Source: Brenneria roseae subsp. roseae (GTDB lineage Bacteria > Pseudomonadota > Gammaproteobacteria > Enterobacterales > Enterobacteriaceae). From it: a stretch of 64,000 nt of DNA. The notes beneath the pieces were generated by a model that searched no databases, was not told the origin of the DNA, and was given only the letters and a program-made list of their open reading frames with translations. The stretch spans positions 62,001-126,000 of the forward strand of contig NZ_KZ819025.1 in NCBI RefSeq assembly GCF_003115845.1, read 5' to 3'. Positions 18,130 to 28,137 of this stretch are shown here, piece after piece (position 1 is the first letter of the stretch; each line of letters starts with the position of its first letter). Position numbers and translations under genes: made by a program.

Positions 18130-18948
18130 ATGAGTACGCAATTATCCGAAGCCTATTTACAGCGTTTCGGCGGCACTGCGCGGCTATATGGTCAGCAGGC
18201 GCTGGCGCTGTTTTCTCAGGCTCACGTCTGCGTGATTGGCATTGGCGGGGTGGGCTCATGGGCCGCGGAAGCCTTGGCCCGCACCGGGATCGGCGCGATC
18301 ACGCTGATCGATATGGATGATGTGTGTGTCAGCAACACCAACCGGCAGATTCATGCGCTGCGCCAGCATACCGGGCAGGCAAAAACGGAAGTGATGGCGG
18401 AACGCATTCTGGCAATTAACCCGGAATGCAAGGTGACCTGCGTGGATGATTTCATCAGCGCCGGGAATGTGGCGGAATTACTCAACCGCAATTTCAGCTA
18501 TGTCATTGATGCTATTGATAGCGTGCGCCCCAAAGCGGCGCTGTTGTCGTACTGTCGCCGCTATAAAATCCCGGTGGTGACCACCGGCGGCGCGGGCGGG
18601 CAAATTGATCCTACGCGCATTGAAGTGGCCGATCTGGCGAAAACGATTCAGGATCCGCTGGCGGCAAAACTGCGTGAACGGTTGAAGCACGACTTCAACG
18701 TGGTGAAAAACAGTAAAGGGAAGCTGGGGATTGATTGCGTATTCTCCAGCGAACCACTGGTCTACCCGCAACCTGACGGCTCGGTGTGTGCGTCCCGCAG
18801 CACTGCTGAAGGCACGATGCGCATGGACTGCGCTTCTGGTTTTGGCGCTGCAACCATGGTGACGGCAACCTTCGGTTTTGTTGCCGTGTCTCATGCGTTG
18901 AAGAAGATGATGGCGAAAATGGTGCGGGAATCGGCACAACGGAAGTAG
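18130..18948 (+). CDS. tcdA: tRNA threonylcarbamoyladenosine dehydratase
   Basis: An E1-like ThiF/MoeB-fold enzyme (272 residues; E. coli TcdA/CsdL has 268) that uses ATP to convert t6A37 to cyclic ct6A in tRNAs decoding ANN codons. The nucleotide-binding GIGGVGSWAAEALARTGIG lies at about residues 34-52 and DMDDVCVSNTNRQ near 62. The ATG at 18130 has AAAGG upstream; the longer frame starting with TTG adds three residues. CsdA and CsdE, encoded convergently next door, supply its sulfur-relay partner. Convergence with csdE leaves only 11 bases. Confidence 0.97.
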   Translation: MSTQLSEAYLQRFGGTARLYGQQALALFSQAHVCVIGIGGVGSWAAEALARTGIGAITLIDMDDVCVSNTNRQIHALRQHTGQAKTEVMAERILAINPECKVTCVDDFISAGNVAELLNRNFSYVIDAIDSVRPKAALLSYCRRYKIPVVTTGGAGGQIDPTRIEVADLAKTIQDPLAAKLRERLKHDFNVVKNSKGKLGIDCVFSSEPLVYPQPDGSVCASRSTAEGTMRMDCASGFGAATMVTATFGFVAVSHALKKMMAKMVRESAQRK

Positions 18949-18959
18949 CGTGGCGTATT

Positions 18960-19415
18960 TTACTTTCCGGCGGCAACCTGTTCGGTGATAGTTCTGATTC
19001 TGGCCGATAGCGCGGCCAGCCCACCAGACCGTGAGGCGCTGAGCTGAGCGCGTAGCCCCAACCGATCGAACAAGGTCAGCGGATCTTCCTGTAATAAAAT
19101 CTCAGCCGTTTTTCCTTCGACCGAAGTGAGTAAAACGGCCAGTAGCCCACGGACAATACGTCCGTCGCTGTCACCGTAAAAGTGCAGCGTGCCGTCTTCC
19201 TGACGTTGATAGCCTAGCCAGACACGATTCTCACAGCCTGACAGCGAAATGGCGTCGTTTTTCAGCGCTTCTGGCAGGGCAGGCAGTTCTTTAGCCAGTA
19301 AAATCAACTGCCGGTAACGTTCTTCCCAGGAGCGGCAGGCATCGAAACGTGCTTGTAAATCCGCTACGCGGATTTGGCGTCCGAAAGGATGAAGGGTGTT
19401 TGTTATGTCAGTCAT
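18960..19415 (-). CDS. csdE: Sulfur acceptor protein CsdE
   Basis: A small SufE-like protein (151 residues) that takes persulfide sulfur from the cysteine desulfurase CsdA on its conserved cysteine, seen here in [11 protein letters not shown] near residue 60. It forms the Csd system with CsdA, encoded 8 bases upstream, and TcdA. Family fold: SufE/YgdK. Length and neighbourhood are as in E. coli. Confidence 0.96.
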   Translation of the reverse strand: MTDITNTLHPFGRQIRVADLQARFDACRSWEERYRQLILLAKELPALPEALKNDAISLSGCENRVWLGYQRQEDGTLHFYGDSDGRIVRGLLAVLLTSVEGKTAEILLQEDPLTLFDRLGLRAQLSASRSGGLAALSARIRTITEQVAAGK

Positions 19416-19423
19416 GGTGTCCG

Positions 19424-20629
19424 TTAATCTGCCAGAAGTTCAAAAGCATTGCCCATCGCCGTGATGAGCGATGCGACGTCCTGCTCGTTATTGTATGGCG
19501 CAAACGATGCCCGTAGCGTGCCGCTGATCCCCAGTGCGGCCATCAACGGTTGGGCGCAATGATGGCCGGCCCGCAACGCTATGCCGCTTTCCGCCAGCAA
19601 CGTCACCAGATCGCTATGATGGACGCCTGCGAATTCAAACGACAACACGCTGGAATCGGAACGGCGGAAGCTGCGGAAACCGGGGAACTGCGCCAGTTGT
19701 GCCTCCGCCAGACGGGCCAGATTCCGACTGTGTTGTTCCGCCGCTTGCCAATCCAACGGCGATAGCCAGTCCAGGGCCGCGGAAAGCCCAAGTACGCCGG
19801 CGATGTGCGGCGTACCGGCTTCAAATCGATGAGGAATGTCCTGCGGCGTAAATCCGTCAAAGGAGACATGGGTCATCATCTTGCCGCCGCCGTGCCAGGG
19901 GGGCATCTGTTCCAGCAGCGCGGTTTTCCCGTATAGCACCCCTAACCCCGTCGGCGCATACAGCTTGTGTCCTGAGAATGCATAAAAATCGATATCCAGC
20001 GCCTGAACGTCAGGAGGGCTGTGCGCCATACCCTGCGCGCCATCGACCATGACCACCGCGCCATACTGATGAGCAAGCTGAACGGCTTTTGCCAGATCGG
20101 GCCGACCGCCAGTGACGTTGGACATTTGTCCCAGCGCCAGCAGTCGGGTTCTTGGCGTCAGTAAATCAGCAAGCTGATCGATATCCGGTAACCAATCCGC
20201 GCCGACAGGCAACTTTATCACGCGTGCACCGGTCTGTTCCGCCACCATCAGCCAGGGTATTAAATTAGCGTGGTGTTCCGCTTCGCTGACAATGATTTCG
20301 TCACCCGGTTGAAGGCGTGGACGGGCATAGCTTTGGGCAACCAGATTGATGGCTTCCGTGGTGCCTTTCGTCCAGACAATGGCGCGCGGATCTTCCGCAT
20401 GAAGACGCGTAGCCACCTGTTCCCGCGTATGCTCGAAACGTTGCGTCAGCGCCCGTGCCGCCTGATGCTGGCTGCGGTGAACCGTACTGTTTTCCGTGCT
20501 GTAGAAGCGCTGTACAGCGTCAATGACGATTTGGGGTTTCAGGGCGGTTGCTGCGCTGTCCAGATACACGGCGCTATCCCTGAGCGCGGGAAACTGCCGG
20601 CGGAACGTTGTGGCGTTAAACGGTGTCAT
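19424..20629 (-). CDS. csdA: Cysteine desulfurase CsdA
   Basis: A PLP-dependent class V aminotransferase-fold enzyme that removes sulfur from cysteine or cysteine sulfinate and passes it to CsdE. The PLP lysine is in FSGHKLY (about residue 222) and the persulfide cysteine in GHHCAQPLM (about residue 358). ATG at 20629 is preceded by AAGAGG at 6 bases and gives 401 residues, exactly the E. coli length; the longer frame has no good ribosome site. It heads the csdA-csdE operon and diverges from ygdI. Confidence 0.97.
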   Translation of the reverse strand: MTPFNATTFRRQFPALRDSAVYLDSAATALKPQIVIDAVQRFYSTENSTVHRSQHQAARALTQRFEHTREQVATRLHAEDPRAIVWTKGTTEAINLVAQSYARPRLQPGDEIIVSEAEHHANLIPWLMVAEQTGARVIKLPVGADWLPDIDQLADLLTPRTRLLALGQMSNVTGGRPDLAKAVQLAHQYGAVVMVDGAQGMAHSPPDVQALDIDFYAFSGHKLYAPTGLGVLYGKTALLEQMPPWHGGGKMMTHVSFDGFTPQDIPHRFEAGTPHIAGVLGLSAALDWLSPLDWQAAEQHSRNLARLAEAQLAQFPGFRSFRRSDSSVLSFEFAGVHHSDLVTLLAESGIALRAGHHCAQPLMAALGISGTLRASFAPYNNEQDVASLITAMGNAFELLAD

Positions 20630-20813
20630 GATCATCCTCTTTTGGGGTGTCAGATCCTGTCCCATTTTGCCGGGGGAAACAAGTTTAGGACTATACCTAG
20701 TGCCGCTTTATGGAAAAACGAGGAAATTTTGCTACGCTTTAAAATGTTAATTTTCAGGATTTCCTGACGGATAAAGTTAACCAGAAGACATTTTAATTTA
20801 CTTGGAGTTAACT

Positions 20814-21035
20814 ATGAAGAATAAAATCTCTATTTTTGCCGCTATTATTATGGCTTTTTCTCTGGCAGCCTGTTCCAGTAATTACGTCATGCATACGAAT
20901 GACGGACGCACCATCATCGCAGAGGGTAAACCTAAAGTAGATGATGAAACCGGTATGATCAGTTATACCGACGCCTATGGACTTCAACAGCAGATCAACC
21001 GTGATAATGTAAGGGAAATGACCAAGGCGGAGTGA
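20814..21035 (+). CDS. ygdI: YgdI/YgdR-family small lipoprotein
   Basis: A 73-residue lipoprotein: signal peptide with lipobox LAAC, then an SH3-like YgdI/YgdR domain with the family's TNDGRTIIAEGKP and YTDAYG segments. GGAG lies 6 bases before the ATG. Function is not established; members are probably outer-membrane lipoproteins of the periplasmic side. It sits between csdA and the gcvB small RNA as in E. coli. Confidence 0.93.
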   Translation: MKNKISIFAAIIMAFSLAACSSNYVMHTNDGRTIIAEGKPKVDDETGMISYTDAYGLQQQINRDNVREMTKAE

Positions 21036-21082
21036 TTTGACTGACGCGATCATGGCGGTGTACAGATAAAATGTACGCATAA

Positions 21083-21277
21083 AAAAAGCACCGCATCTGC
21101 GGTGCTACATATAAAATCACTATGGACAGACAGGGTAAATTGTACAGGAAGTGAAATAAGGTAGACTCGCTACCGCGTCTGAAAAGGCAGACAATAAATA
21201 GCAAACACAACATCACAACCACAAGCCAAAAGCACCTCAGGTCGCCCCTCCGCACTTTTCGTTCCGGCTCAGGAAGT
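21083..21277 (-). ncRNA. gcvB: GcvB small RNA
   Basis: A Hfq-dependent small RNA that represses many amino-acid and peptide transporter mRNAs. The minus-strand sequence begins ACTTCCTGAGCCGGAACG as in E. coli, contains the GU-rich R1 seed (GGCTTGTGGTTGTGATGTTG) and the later CACTTCCTGTAC and CCTGTCTGTCCATAGTG blocks, and ends in a terminator hairpin AGCACCGC/GCGGTGCT followed by seven T. It diverges from gcvA. The region between start and R1 differs from E. coli. Given GcvB's known targets, the peptide importer in this window could be one; that is inference. Confidence 0.96.
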
Positions 21278-21283
21278 TGCGCT

Positions 21284-21312
21284 AATATAGGTATTTGCTG
21301 GTACATCCTCAA
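21284..21312 (-). promoter_or_regulatory. gcvB promoter
   Basis: -35 TTGAGG (21307-21312), a 17-bp spacer and -10 TATATT (21284-21289) place transcription at the ACTTCC start, 7 bases downstream. A CTAAT motif, as found in GcvA sites, overlaps the region at 21282-21286. Confidence 0.8.
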
Positions 21313-21404
21313 CGGACAATTTATAATGTCTCGGATTATAAAAACTAATAGATAAATGCACGTATCAAAAGTGTTGTTTATCGGTAAATAAAAGAATTTT
21401 ATTC

Positions 21405-22328
21405 ATGTCAAAACGTCTACCTCCGCTCAATTCTTTGCGCGTATTTGATGCCGCGGCTCGCCACCTGAGTTTCACGAAAGCGGCGGAAGAATTGTTCGTT
21501 ACCCAGGCAGCGGTCAGCCATCAGATGAAGTCGCTCGAGGATTTTCTAGGGCTTAAATTGTTTCGCCGCCGCAATCGCTCTCTACTTCTGACGGAAGAGG
21601 GTCAGAGTTACTATCTTGATATTAAAGAAATTTTCTCTTCCCTTAATGAAGCGACCCGGAAATTGCAGTCGCGGAGCGCTAAAGGCGCGTTGACGGTCAG
21701 CCTGCTGCCCAGCTTTGCTATTCATTGGCTGGTTCCCCGTTTGTCGAGTTTTAACTCTGAATATCCGGGCATTGATGTACGGATTCAGGCCGTTGATCGG
21801 GATGAAGACCGATTATCGGATGATGTGGACGTCGCCATTTTTTATGGCCGTGGCAACTGGCCTGGACTACGGGTGGAAAAATTGTATGCCGAATATCTCC
21901 TGCCAGTTTGTTCGCCCGTGTTGTTAACCGGCAATCATCCGTTAAAATCGCCGGACGATCTGGTCGCGCATACCCTGCTGCATGACGCGTCGCGTCGCGA
22001 CTGGCTAGCTTATACGCGTCAGCTTGGCGTGCAGATTAATGTGCAGCAGGGGCCGATTTTCAGCCATAGTGCGATGGTGCTCCAGGCGGCAATCCACGGA
22101 CAGGGTGTGGCGCTGGCGAATAACGTGATGGCGCAGACGGAAATTGAAGCCGGACGATTGGTGTGTCCGTTCAACGATGTTTTGGTCAGTAAGAATGCTT
22201 TTTATCTGGTATGCCATGACAGTCAGGCGGAACTGGGTAAAATAGCCGCCTTTCGACACTGGATCCTGGCTCGGGCCGCCAGCGAGCAGGAAAAATTTCG
22301 TTTCCGCTATGATAACAGTACGCGCTGA
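21405..22328 (+). CDS. gcvA: LysR-type regulator of the glycine cleavage system
   Basis: A 307-residue LysR-family regulator; GcvA activates or represses gcvTHP and activates gcvB according to glycine and purine status. The N-terminal winged helix-turn-helix (about residues 5-65, with TKAAEELFVTQAAVSHQM) is followed by the periplasmic-binding-like effector domain (about 90-295). The sequence is close to E. coli GcvA throughout. Divergent transcription with gcvB is conserved. An inverted repeat (TGAGAC/GTCTCA) follows the stop without a T run. Confidence 0.97.
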   Translation: MSKRLPPLNSLRVFDAAARHLSFTKAAEELFVTQAAVSHQMKSLEDFLGLKLFRRRNRSLLLTEEGQSYYLDIKEIFSSLNEATRKLQSRSAKGALTVSLLPSFAIHWLVPRLSSFNSEYPGIDVRIQAVDRDEDRLSDDVDVAIFYGRGNWPGLRVEKLYAEYLLPVCSPVLLTGNHPLKSPDDLVAHTLLHDASRRDWLAYTRQLGVQINVQQGPIFSHSAMVLQAAIHGQGVALANNVMAQTEIEAGRLVCPFNDVLVSKNAFYLVCHDSQAELGKIAAFRHWILARAASEQEKFRFRYDNSTR

Positions 22329-22380
22329 GACGCAGAGCGTCGAGTCTCAGATTCACAGATAATTCTATTGGATAACAACG

Positions 22381-22776
22381 ATGAATAGTCGTTTCATGCT
22401 GATTTTTTCTGCCGTCAGTGGCTTTGTTTTTGTTGCACTGGGGGCATTTGGCAGCCACGTGTTAAGTAAAACATTAGGTCCGACCGAACTCGCCTGGCTA
22501 CATACCGGGCTGGAGTATCAGGCATTTCATACGCTGGCCATTCTGGCGTTGTCGATCGCCATGTATCAACGCACCAATCTCTGGTTTTACTGGAGTAGCG
22601 TTTTTCTGGCCTTGGGGACGGTGTTGTTCAGCGGTAGTCTGTACTGTCTGGCGCTTTCTCACCTGAGGCTGTGGGTTTACATCACGCCGATTGGCGGATT
22701 CTGTTTTCTGGCTGGTTGGCTGTTAATGTTAGTTGGCGCATTGCGTCTGAAGAGAAAGGCTGAACGCCATGAATAA
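22381..22776 (+). CDS. ygdD: DUF423 inner-membrane protein
   Basis: A 131-residue protein with four predicted membrane helices (about residues 5-25, 45-62, 70-90, 98-120) and a basic C-terminus, matching the YgdD/DUF423 family. No molecular function is established. It lies between gcvA and rlmM and overlaps rlmM by 8 bases, so they are probably translated together. Confidence 0.93.
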   Translation: MNSRFMLIFSAVSGFVFVALGAFGSHVLSKTLGPTELAWLHTGLEYQAFHTLAILALSIAMYQRTNLWFYWSSVFLALGTVLFSGSLYCLALSHLRLWVYITPIGGFCFLAGWLLMLVGALRLKRKAERHE

Positions 22777-23869
22777 AGTTATTCTGTACTGCCGTCCGGG
22801 ATTTGAAAAAGAGTGTGCGGCAGAAATAACGGAAAAAGCAACGCATCATAATGCTTATGGTTTTGCCAGAGTAAAAGAGAACAGCGGCTATGTGATTTTT
22901 GAATGTTATCAGCATGAAGATGCCGAACGGCTGATAAAGGAACTGCCGTTCCATGAGTTGATTTTCGCCCGTCAGATGTTTGTCAGCGGCGAATTGCTGC
23001 GTGACCTGCCGCCGGAAGATCGTATTACGCCGATTGTTGGTATGTTAACCGGTGCGATTGAGCGTGCGGGCGAATTACGCGTCGAAGTGCCTGACACCAA
23101 TGAAAGCAAAGAGCTGATGAAGTTCTGCCGCAAGTTTACCGTGCCCCTGCGTGCGGCGCTACGTGAGAACAAGATCCTGCTGGGGTATGAAAAAGCTGAC
23201 CAACCCGTGGTGCATGTGCTGTTTATCGCTCCCGGCTGCTGCTATGTCGGTTACTCGCACAGTTTTAATAATTCTCCATTTTACATGGGGATCCCGCGCC
23301 TGAAGTTCCCGTCAGATGCCCCCAGCCGTTCGACGTTGAAACTGGAAGAGGCTTTCCACGTTTTCATCCCTGCGGATGAGTGGGATGAACGGCTTGGCAG
23401 CGGCATGTATGCGGTTGATTTGGGCGCATGTCCCGGCGGCTGGACTTACCAGCTCGTGAAACGCAGCATGATGGTTCACGCTGTGGATAATGGGCCGATG
23501 GCGCCCAGTTTGATGGATACCGGACAGGTGATGCATCATCAGGCCGATGGTTTCCGTTTTGAACCGCCGCGTAATAACGTTTACTGGCTGGTGTGTGACA
23601 TGGTGGAAAAGCCGGCCAAGGTAACCAGCCTGATCGCCGACTGGCTGGTAAAGGGCTGGTGTCGCGAAGCGATATTCAACCTGAAACTGCCGATGAAAAA
23701 GCGTTATGAAGAAGTGTCGCAGAATCTGGCTTTGCTAAATGAGCGTCTGGCGGAGAGCGGTATTAATGCGGAAGTGCATGCCAAACAACTGTACCACGAT
23801 CGTGAGGAGGTGACGGTTCATGCGCGGCGTTTCTGGAGCGCGGTACCGGGTCGGCGCGACGAGCGCTAG
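22769..23869 (+). CDS. rlmM: 23S rRNA 2'-O-ribose C2498 methyltransferase
   Basis: An S-adenosylmethionine-dependent enzyme (366 residues, E. coli 366) that methylates the ribose of C2498 in 23S rRNA. An N-terminal ferredoxin-like/THUMP region covers about residues 1-170. The Rossmann methyltransferase domain follows, with [13 protein letters not shown] at about 215-227 and the catalytic lysines of the FtsJ-type K-D-K-E set in [12 protein letters not shown] near 310. A G6/C7 hairpin (23895-23913) lies after the gene; no T run follows it. Confidence 0.97.
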   Translation: MNKVILYCRPGFEKECAAEITEKATHHNAYGFARVKENSGYVIFECYQHEDAERLIKELPFHELIFARQMFVSGELLRDLPPEDRITPIVGMLTGAIERAGELRVEVPDTNESKELMKFCRKFTVPLRAALRENKILLGYEKADQPVVHVLFIAPGCCYVGYSHSFNNSPFYMGIPRLKFPSDAPSRSTLKLEEAFHVFIPADEWDERLGSGMYAVDLGACPGGWTYQLVKRSMMVHAVDNGPMAPSLMDTGQVMHHQADGFRFEPPRNNVYWLVCDMVEKPAKVTSLIADWLVKGWCREAIFNLKLPMKKRYEEVSQNLALLNERLAESGINAEVHAKQLYHDREEVTVHARRFWSAVPGRRDER

Positions 23870-23978
23870 CGCTTGCTATCAGGGGCGGCGGCAAGGGGGG
23901 CGGACACCCCCCCTGCGCGATGTTTTCTGATACCTGTTTGTCGCGTGCCGTTCTTCACAATGGCAGGGAAATTGACTA

Positions 23979-24743
23979 TCAGTGGTTGTTCTGCGGTAAC
24001 CGTAACTGTTGCAAATTGCCATTCAGCGCCAGATCGGTGATGAGCGTCGATACACGGCGGCTGACAAACGCCATTTCCTTTTGTTGTTCAAGCTTGTTTC
24101 GCCATTTCTCCGGTACGTTCGCCAGATCCTGATAAAGCGCATCCAGACTGCCCGCCTGTTGCAGTAATTGCACGGCACTTTTGGGGCCGATACCGCTGAC
24201 GCCCGGGATCTTGCTGCTGCTGATGCCTGCCAATCCCCAATAATCAGTAAGCTGTTGCGGCGACACGCCGAACTCCTGCTGGACGAAAGGTAGATCCAGC
24301 CAGCGCTTCTGAAAATAATCACGAATCTGGATCATCGGCGCCAGTAGCTGGCAGTAGCCTTTATCCGTTGAAACGATCGTCGCCTGATGTCCGGAATTTG
24401 CTACTTTGGTCGCCAGCGTAGCGGCCAGGTCGTCCGCTTCATTGCCCGGTGAATGCCAACAGCAAACGCTCATCCCGGCAAAGGCTGCTTTGATCTGCGG
24501 TAGCTCCTGTCTGAGGTTCTCCGGCATTGGCGCTCGCCCGGCTTTGTAGTCAGGTAAAATCTGGTGTCGCCAGCTGGTGTTGCGATCTTCATCATCAAAC
24601 ACGGCAACGGCGTGGGTCGGCTGACTGTGCTGCAATAACTGATTCAGCGCATGTAGACAGGCGGGTACGCAGGGGGAACCCTGTACCGCATGAATTCGGC
24701 GTATCAAATTAAGTGCATCGACAATCAGCAGATGAACCGGCAT
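23979..24743 (-). CDS. xni: Flap endonuclease Xni (ExoIX)
   Basis: A 254-residue homologue of the 5'-nuclease domain of DNA polymerase I. It starts VDALNLIRR, has the metal-binding acidic segment DDLAATLAT with nearby STDKGY, and a C-terminal helix-hairpin-helix ([14 protein letters not shown]). ATG at 24743 has AGGAAG at 6 bases; the longest frame begins upstream in an unrelated hairpin region. In E. coli Xni is 251 residues and is a flap endonuclease that has lost part of the metal site. It is downstream of ppnN on the same strand. Confidence 0.95.
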   Translation of the reverse strand: MPVHLLIVDALNLIRRIHAVQGSPCVPACLHALNQLLQHSQPTHAVAVFDDEDRNTSWRHQILPDYKAGRAPMPENLRQELPQIKAAFAGMSVCCWHSPGNEADDLAATLATKVANSGHQATIVSTDKGYCQLLAPMIQIRDYFQKRWLDLPFVQQEFGVSPQQLTDYWGLAGISSSKIPGVSGIGPKSAVQLLQQAGSLDALYQDLANVPEKWRNKLEQQKEMAFVSRRVSTLITDLALNGNLQQLRLPQNNH

Positions 24744-24767
24744 AAATAGCTTCCTGATGGTGTGGTC

Positions 24768-24794
24768 GTACGGGGAAGCCCGGCTTCCCCGTAC
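24768..24794. other. Perfect 13-bp inverted repeat with one-base centre, upstream of xni
   Basis: GTACGGGGAAGCC, one C, then GGCTTCCCCGTAC. The palindrome is 25 bases upstream of the xni start in the ppnN-xni gap. No T run follows on the minus strand, so a classical terminator is unlikely. It could be an mRNA-processing or RNA-stabilising hairpin, a partial Rho-dependent attenuator, or a protein-binding site. Confidence 0.6.
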
Positions 24795-24876
24795 AGGGCT
24801 GATGAATCGGACCGATAAAACCAACCCGATTCGTTTTCACCGCTTGGCCGCGCTGTCGTATTAAGACGTAAGTGCG

Positions 24877-26241
24877 CTATGCGCAAATCTCGTAGCAGGG
24901 AATATACGTACTGCCGGGGAGCTTCATGCGCTGCTGCGCGACAAAACCCTGTAGCAGTCTATCCATGCTCTTCATGAGCTGCGTATCGCCATGGATCTTA
25001 TACGGCCCTTGCTCCTCAATTGCCCGGATCCCCACTTCCTTGACGTTCCCGGCAACGATGCCTGAAAACGCCCGCCGCAGCGCCGCCGCCAGCTCTTCCG
25101 GCGGCTGATTGCCATGCAGATTCAGGTTAGCCATGTTTTCGTGCGTTGGCTCGAATGGCATCTGCAAACCCGGCGCAATCCGCAGTGACCAGTTAAAGCT
25201 GTAAGCATCTCCCGTGTGTCTGCGGCTTTCCTTGACCAACGGCATTGATTTTTTCATTTGACGAGCCACTTCTGCGGCGTCATTGATGACGATAGAGTAG
25301 TAGCGGCGCGCCTGACGTCCTAACGTGCCGACAATAAACTCGTCCAGTACGCGGAAATAATCGGCGCTCTCTTCTGGGCCGGTCAGAACAATCGGCAGCA
25401 CTTGCTCGCTGTTTTCCGGATTCATCATAATGCCCAGCAGGTAAAGGAACTCTTCTGCGGTTCCGACCCCTCCGGGGAAAATGACAATGCCGTGCCCGAT
25501 GCGTACAAACGCTTCCAGCCGTTTTTCGATATCCGGCATGATAAGCAGTTCGTTCACCAGCGGATTCGGTGGTTCAGCCGCAATGATGGAAGGTTCCGTC
25601 ATCCCGATAAAACGGCCGTCTTTATAGCGCTGCTGCGCATGCCCGACCGCAGCGCCTTTCATCGGCGCCTCCATCGCGCCGGGGCCACAGCCGGTACAGA
25701 TGTTCAGTTCACGCAGACCAAGCTGGCTGCCGACTTTACGGGCATACAGGTACTCGGTTTCGTTGATTGAATGCCCCCCCCAACACACCACCATATTCGG
25801 CTCTTCGCCTACATGCAGGGCTCTGGCATTACGCAAAATGGAAAAAACCAGATTGGTAATGTGCGTAGAATTTTCCAGATTCAGATTCTGATAGCGGCCC
25901 GCGCTGGCAATCTGTCCGTTAACAAACAAAATGTCGCGCAGAACGGCAAACAGGTTGGCCTGCAATGAACGAATGATGTACCCGTCAACAAAGGCCTCTT
26001 CAGGTGGATTGATCAATTCCAGTTTCACGCCACGTTCACGACGCAGCACGTTAATGTCGAAGCTTTCATAACGTGAAAGCAGTTCCTTACTGCTGTCCGT
26101 CTGGCTACCTGAGTTTAAGACGGCAAGAGAACAGTTACGAAACAAACGATAGAGATCGCTGCTGGCAGTGCTTTTCAGCATGTCCACTTCCAACTGCGAT
26201 AACAAGTCCATAGACCCTAATGGGCTGATATGTGTAATCAA
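24877..26241 (-). CDS. ppnN: Pyrimidine/purine nucleotide 5'-monophosphate nucleosidase
   Basis: PpnN (YgdH) hydrolyses nucleoside monophosphates to base and ribose 5-phosphate and is controlled by (p)ppGpp. The central LOG/lysine-decarboxylase-like domain shows GGHSINE and the signature PGGVGTAEE; the alarmone-contact N-terminal region and a C-terminal extension are present. The longest frame would begin at 26274, but TTG at 26241 is preceded by AAGGAG at 5 bases and gives 454 residues, exactly the E. coli length. A TTG start is therefore strongly supported. It is transcribed towards xni. Confidence 0.95.
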   Translation of the reverse strand: MITHISPLGSMDLLSQLEVDMLKSTASSDLYRLFRNCSLAVLNSGSQTDSSKELLSRYESFDINVLRRERGVKLELINPPEEAFVDGYIIRSLQANLFAVLRDILFVNGQIASAGRYQNLNLENSTHITNLVFSILRNARALHVGEEPNMVVCWGGHSINETEYLYARKVGSQLGLRELNICTGCGPGAMEAPMKGAAVGHAQQRYKDGRFIGMTEPSIIAAEPPNPLVNELLIMPDIEKRLEAFVRIGHGIVIFPGGVGTAEEFLYLLGIMMNPENSEQVLPIVLTGPEESADYFRVLDEFIVGTLGRQARRYYSIVINDAAEVARQMKKSMPLVKESRRHTGDAYSFNWSLRIAPGLQMPFEPTHENMANLNLHGNQPPEELAAALRRAFSGIVAGNVKEVGIRAIEEQGPYKIHGDTQLMKSMDRLLQGFVAQQRMKLPGSTYIPCYEICA

Positions 26242-26432
26242 TTTTACTCCTTGATACGAAATATAATCCGCCATTCCGCTGATGGCGGAAAAGACTCATG
26301 CCGGTACAGAGGCTTTGGGAAAGTATGATCTCTGGCCTTCAGACTTTTCCATTGCTTCACCTTAACGTGGCGCCATCATTTTTTCCAATCATGGCTGTGT
26401 GCCAAAACATAATGTTGCGTAATGTTTCGCAT

Positions 26433-27302
26433 TTATTGACGTGGTAGCCGCCCATTCGGTGCGATAAACGCAGTATTACTGCGCCACGGATTGATATCCA
26501 GCCCGCCCCGGCGAGTATAACGGGCATAGACGCTGAGGGTCTCCGGCTGGTAATAACGCATCAGGTCGTTAAAAATGCGCTCCACGCATTGCTCGTGAAA
26601 TTCATTATGATGACGGAACGACACGATGTAACGCAGCAGGGCTTCCCGGTTGATTCGTCTGCCACGATAGTGGATTTGCACTGAGCCCCAGTCGGGTTGG
26701 TGGGTAATAAGGCAGTTTGATTTCAACAGATGGCTGACCAGCGTTTCTTCGACTACCCGATCGTCTTCCATCGACGAGGCCCCATCCGATGCGCCGGGAA
26801 TCAGATAGTCCGCGTTGAATTCGTAGCCGTCGATACGGATATCCTGATCGTCGATACATTCCCCTGCAAACCGGGCAACCGGCAGACCTTCCAGTTCGCT
26901 GAGCTTGAACAGTGTGACGCTGACCTGACCTTGCGCGCAGCGGCCAAGATCCTTTATCAAGGTCGTGCGAACCGCCTCCCAACTATCAAATTGGGTCTGA
27001 TTAAAACTGTTGAGATAAAGTTTGAAGCTTTTAGACTCAATCAGATTCAGGCTATTCGCCTCCAGATGCATTTCACCGACGGCCACCTGGGGTACGCCGT
27101 TTGGGTTGAGCCAGGAAAGTTCGTAGAGTGTCCAGATATCGGCGCCATGGAACGGCAGGCTATCCGGGAAAATGCCGAGCGGCTCGCGATTAAGACTGCG
27201 TGGCACCGGCTGTAATAGTCCGGCATCGTAACGATCGTGATAAGGTGTGGGTTTCCCCAGCGTCAGTCCGCTCAGGGCCTGATGCTTGTCATAGACGGAC
27301 AT
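26433..27302 (-). CDS. queF: NADPH-dependent 7-cyano-7-deazaguanine reductase
   Basis: It reduces preQ0 to preQ1 in queuosine synthesis. This is the long, YqcD-type QueF (289 residues; E. coli 282) built from two T-fold halves. The QueF motif [11 protein letters not shown] is at about residues 88-98, and the thioimide-forming cysteine is in [14 protein letters not shown] near 195. The start ATG diverges from syd by 69 bases. I see no preQ1-riboswitch-like pseudoknot in front of it. Confidence 0.97.
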   Translation of the reverse strand: MSVYDKHQALSGLTLGKPTPYHDRYDAGLLQPVPRSLNREPLGIFPDSLPFHGADIWTLYELSWLNPNGVPQVAVGEMHLEANSLNLIESKSFKLYLNSFNQTQFDSWEAVRTTLIKDLGRCAQGQVSVTLFKLSELEGLPVARFAGECIDDQDIRIDGYEFNADYLIPGASDGASSMEDDRVVEETLVSHLLKSNCLITHQPDWGSVQIHYRGRRINREALLRYIVSFRHHNEFHEQCVERIFNDLMRYYQPETLSVYARYTRRGGLDINPWRSNTAFIAPNGRLPRQ

Positions 27303-27371
27303 GCTGTTACCTGATTAAAAAGATATCATGGCGAGTAGTGTAACCCGACTAACAGAACGATGAGAAAAATT

Positions 27372-27920
27372 ATGGATTGTGACGTCTCCCAGGCATTGTC
27401 AGCATTTACCCAGCGTTATATTGAACTCTGGCAGCGGGAAACCGGCCATTCTCCCGCCAGCGACGCTTTATATGGCGTGCCTTCCCCCTGCATTATCGAA
27501 ACCCGGGAAGAGACGGTTTACTGGTTGCCGCAGCCGTTTTCGCCTGCCTCGGCGCTGGATGGCGTCGAGAGAGCATTGGATATCAGCCTGCATCCGGATA
27601 TTCATGCTTTTTACACCACCCAATATGCGGGTGATATGACGGCACAATTCGATTCGCGTTCATGTACCCTGCTACAGGTCTGGAGTGAAGGCGATTTCAT
27701 CCGTATGCAGGAAAATCTGATTGGGCATCTGCTGACCCAGAAGCGCCTGAAGTTATCGCCGACACTATTTTTGGCGACCACGGATTCCGAAATGACGATG
27801 GTGTCGCTGTGCAATGTTTCCGGGCAGGTTCTTCTGGAAGAGTTTGGTACAAAGCGGCATCAGATTCTGGCTCCCACGTTGGCCGGGTTTCTCTCTGGAC
27901 TTTGTCCGCAGATAAGCTAA
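27372..27920 (+). CDS. syd: SecY-interacting protein Syd
   Basis: A small acidic peripheral protein that binds the cytoplasmic loops of SecY and is thought to check translocon integrity. The 182 residues match E. coli Syd (181), with conserved YGVPSPCII near residue 35, [10 protein letters not shown] near 80 and QENLIGHL near 110. An upstream in-frame ATG at 27360 would add four residues; 27372 fits the family better. It diverges from queF. The rsmB small RNA follows on the same strand, as csrB does in E. coli. Confidence 0.94.
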   Translation: MDCDVSQALSAFTQRYIELWQRETGHSPASDALYGVPSPCIIETREETVYWLPQPFSPASALDGVERALDISLHPDIHAFYTTQYAGDMTAQFDSRSCTLLQVWSEGDFIRMQENLIGHLLTQKRLKLSPTLFLATTDSEMTMVSLCNVSGQVLLEEFGTKRHQILAPTLAGFLSGLCPQIS

Positions 27921-27947
27921 TGATTAATCATGTTTCACTTTTGGTCA

Positions 27948-27988
27948 TGTGAGAGATCTCTTACATTTGCTGTGCGAGATATCTTATC
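27948..27988 (+). promoter_or_regulatory. GacA/UvrY boxes upstream of rsmB
   Basis: Site 1 (27948-27965), TGTGAGAGATCTCTTACA, differs at one base from the conserved upstream activating sequence TGTAAGNGATCTCTTACA that the response regulator GacA (UvrY) binds in front of csrB/rsm RNA genes. Site 2 (27971-27988), TGTGCGAGATATCTTATC, is a degenerate second copy 5 bases on. They lie roughly 170 bases before the expected transcription start. Control by the GacS/GacA (BarA/UvrY) pair is therefore expected. Confidence 0.88.
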
Positions 27989-28137
27989 TTTCATGTGAAG
28001 GTTGAGTGTCATTTTTATTTTTCCATTATTAATTAGTCTGTTATGTTTAAACTTTTTCTTTTTGCAGAAAGCTTTTTGATAAACATTGTCATTTACCTCT
28101 TGCCGAACCCTAACAATTAATACATCTTATTACTTAA

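Noticed and set aside
23895-23913. G6/C7 hairpin after rlmM as a terminator
   Set aside because: The stem is strong but no T run follows on either strand, so intrinsic termination is not supported.
27303-27371. preQ1 riboswitch in front of queF
   Set aside because: The 69-base spacer has no H-type pseudoknot pattern, and enterobacterial queF is not known to use one.
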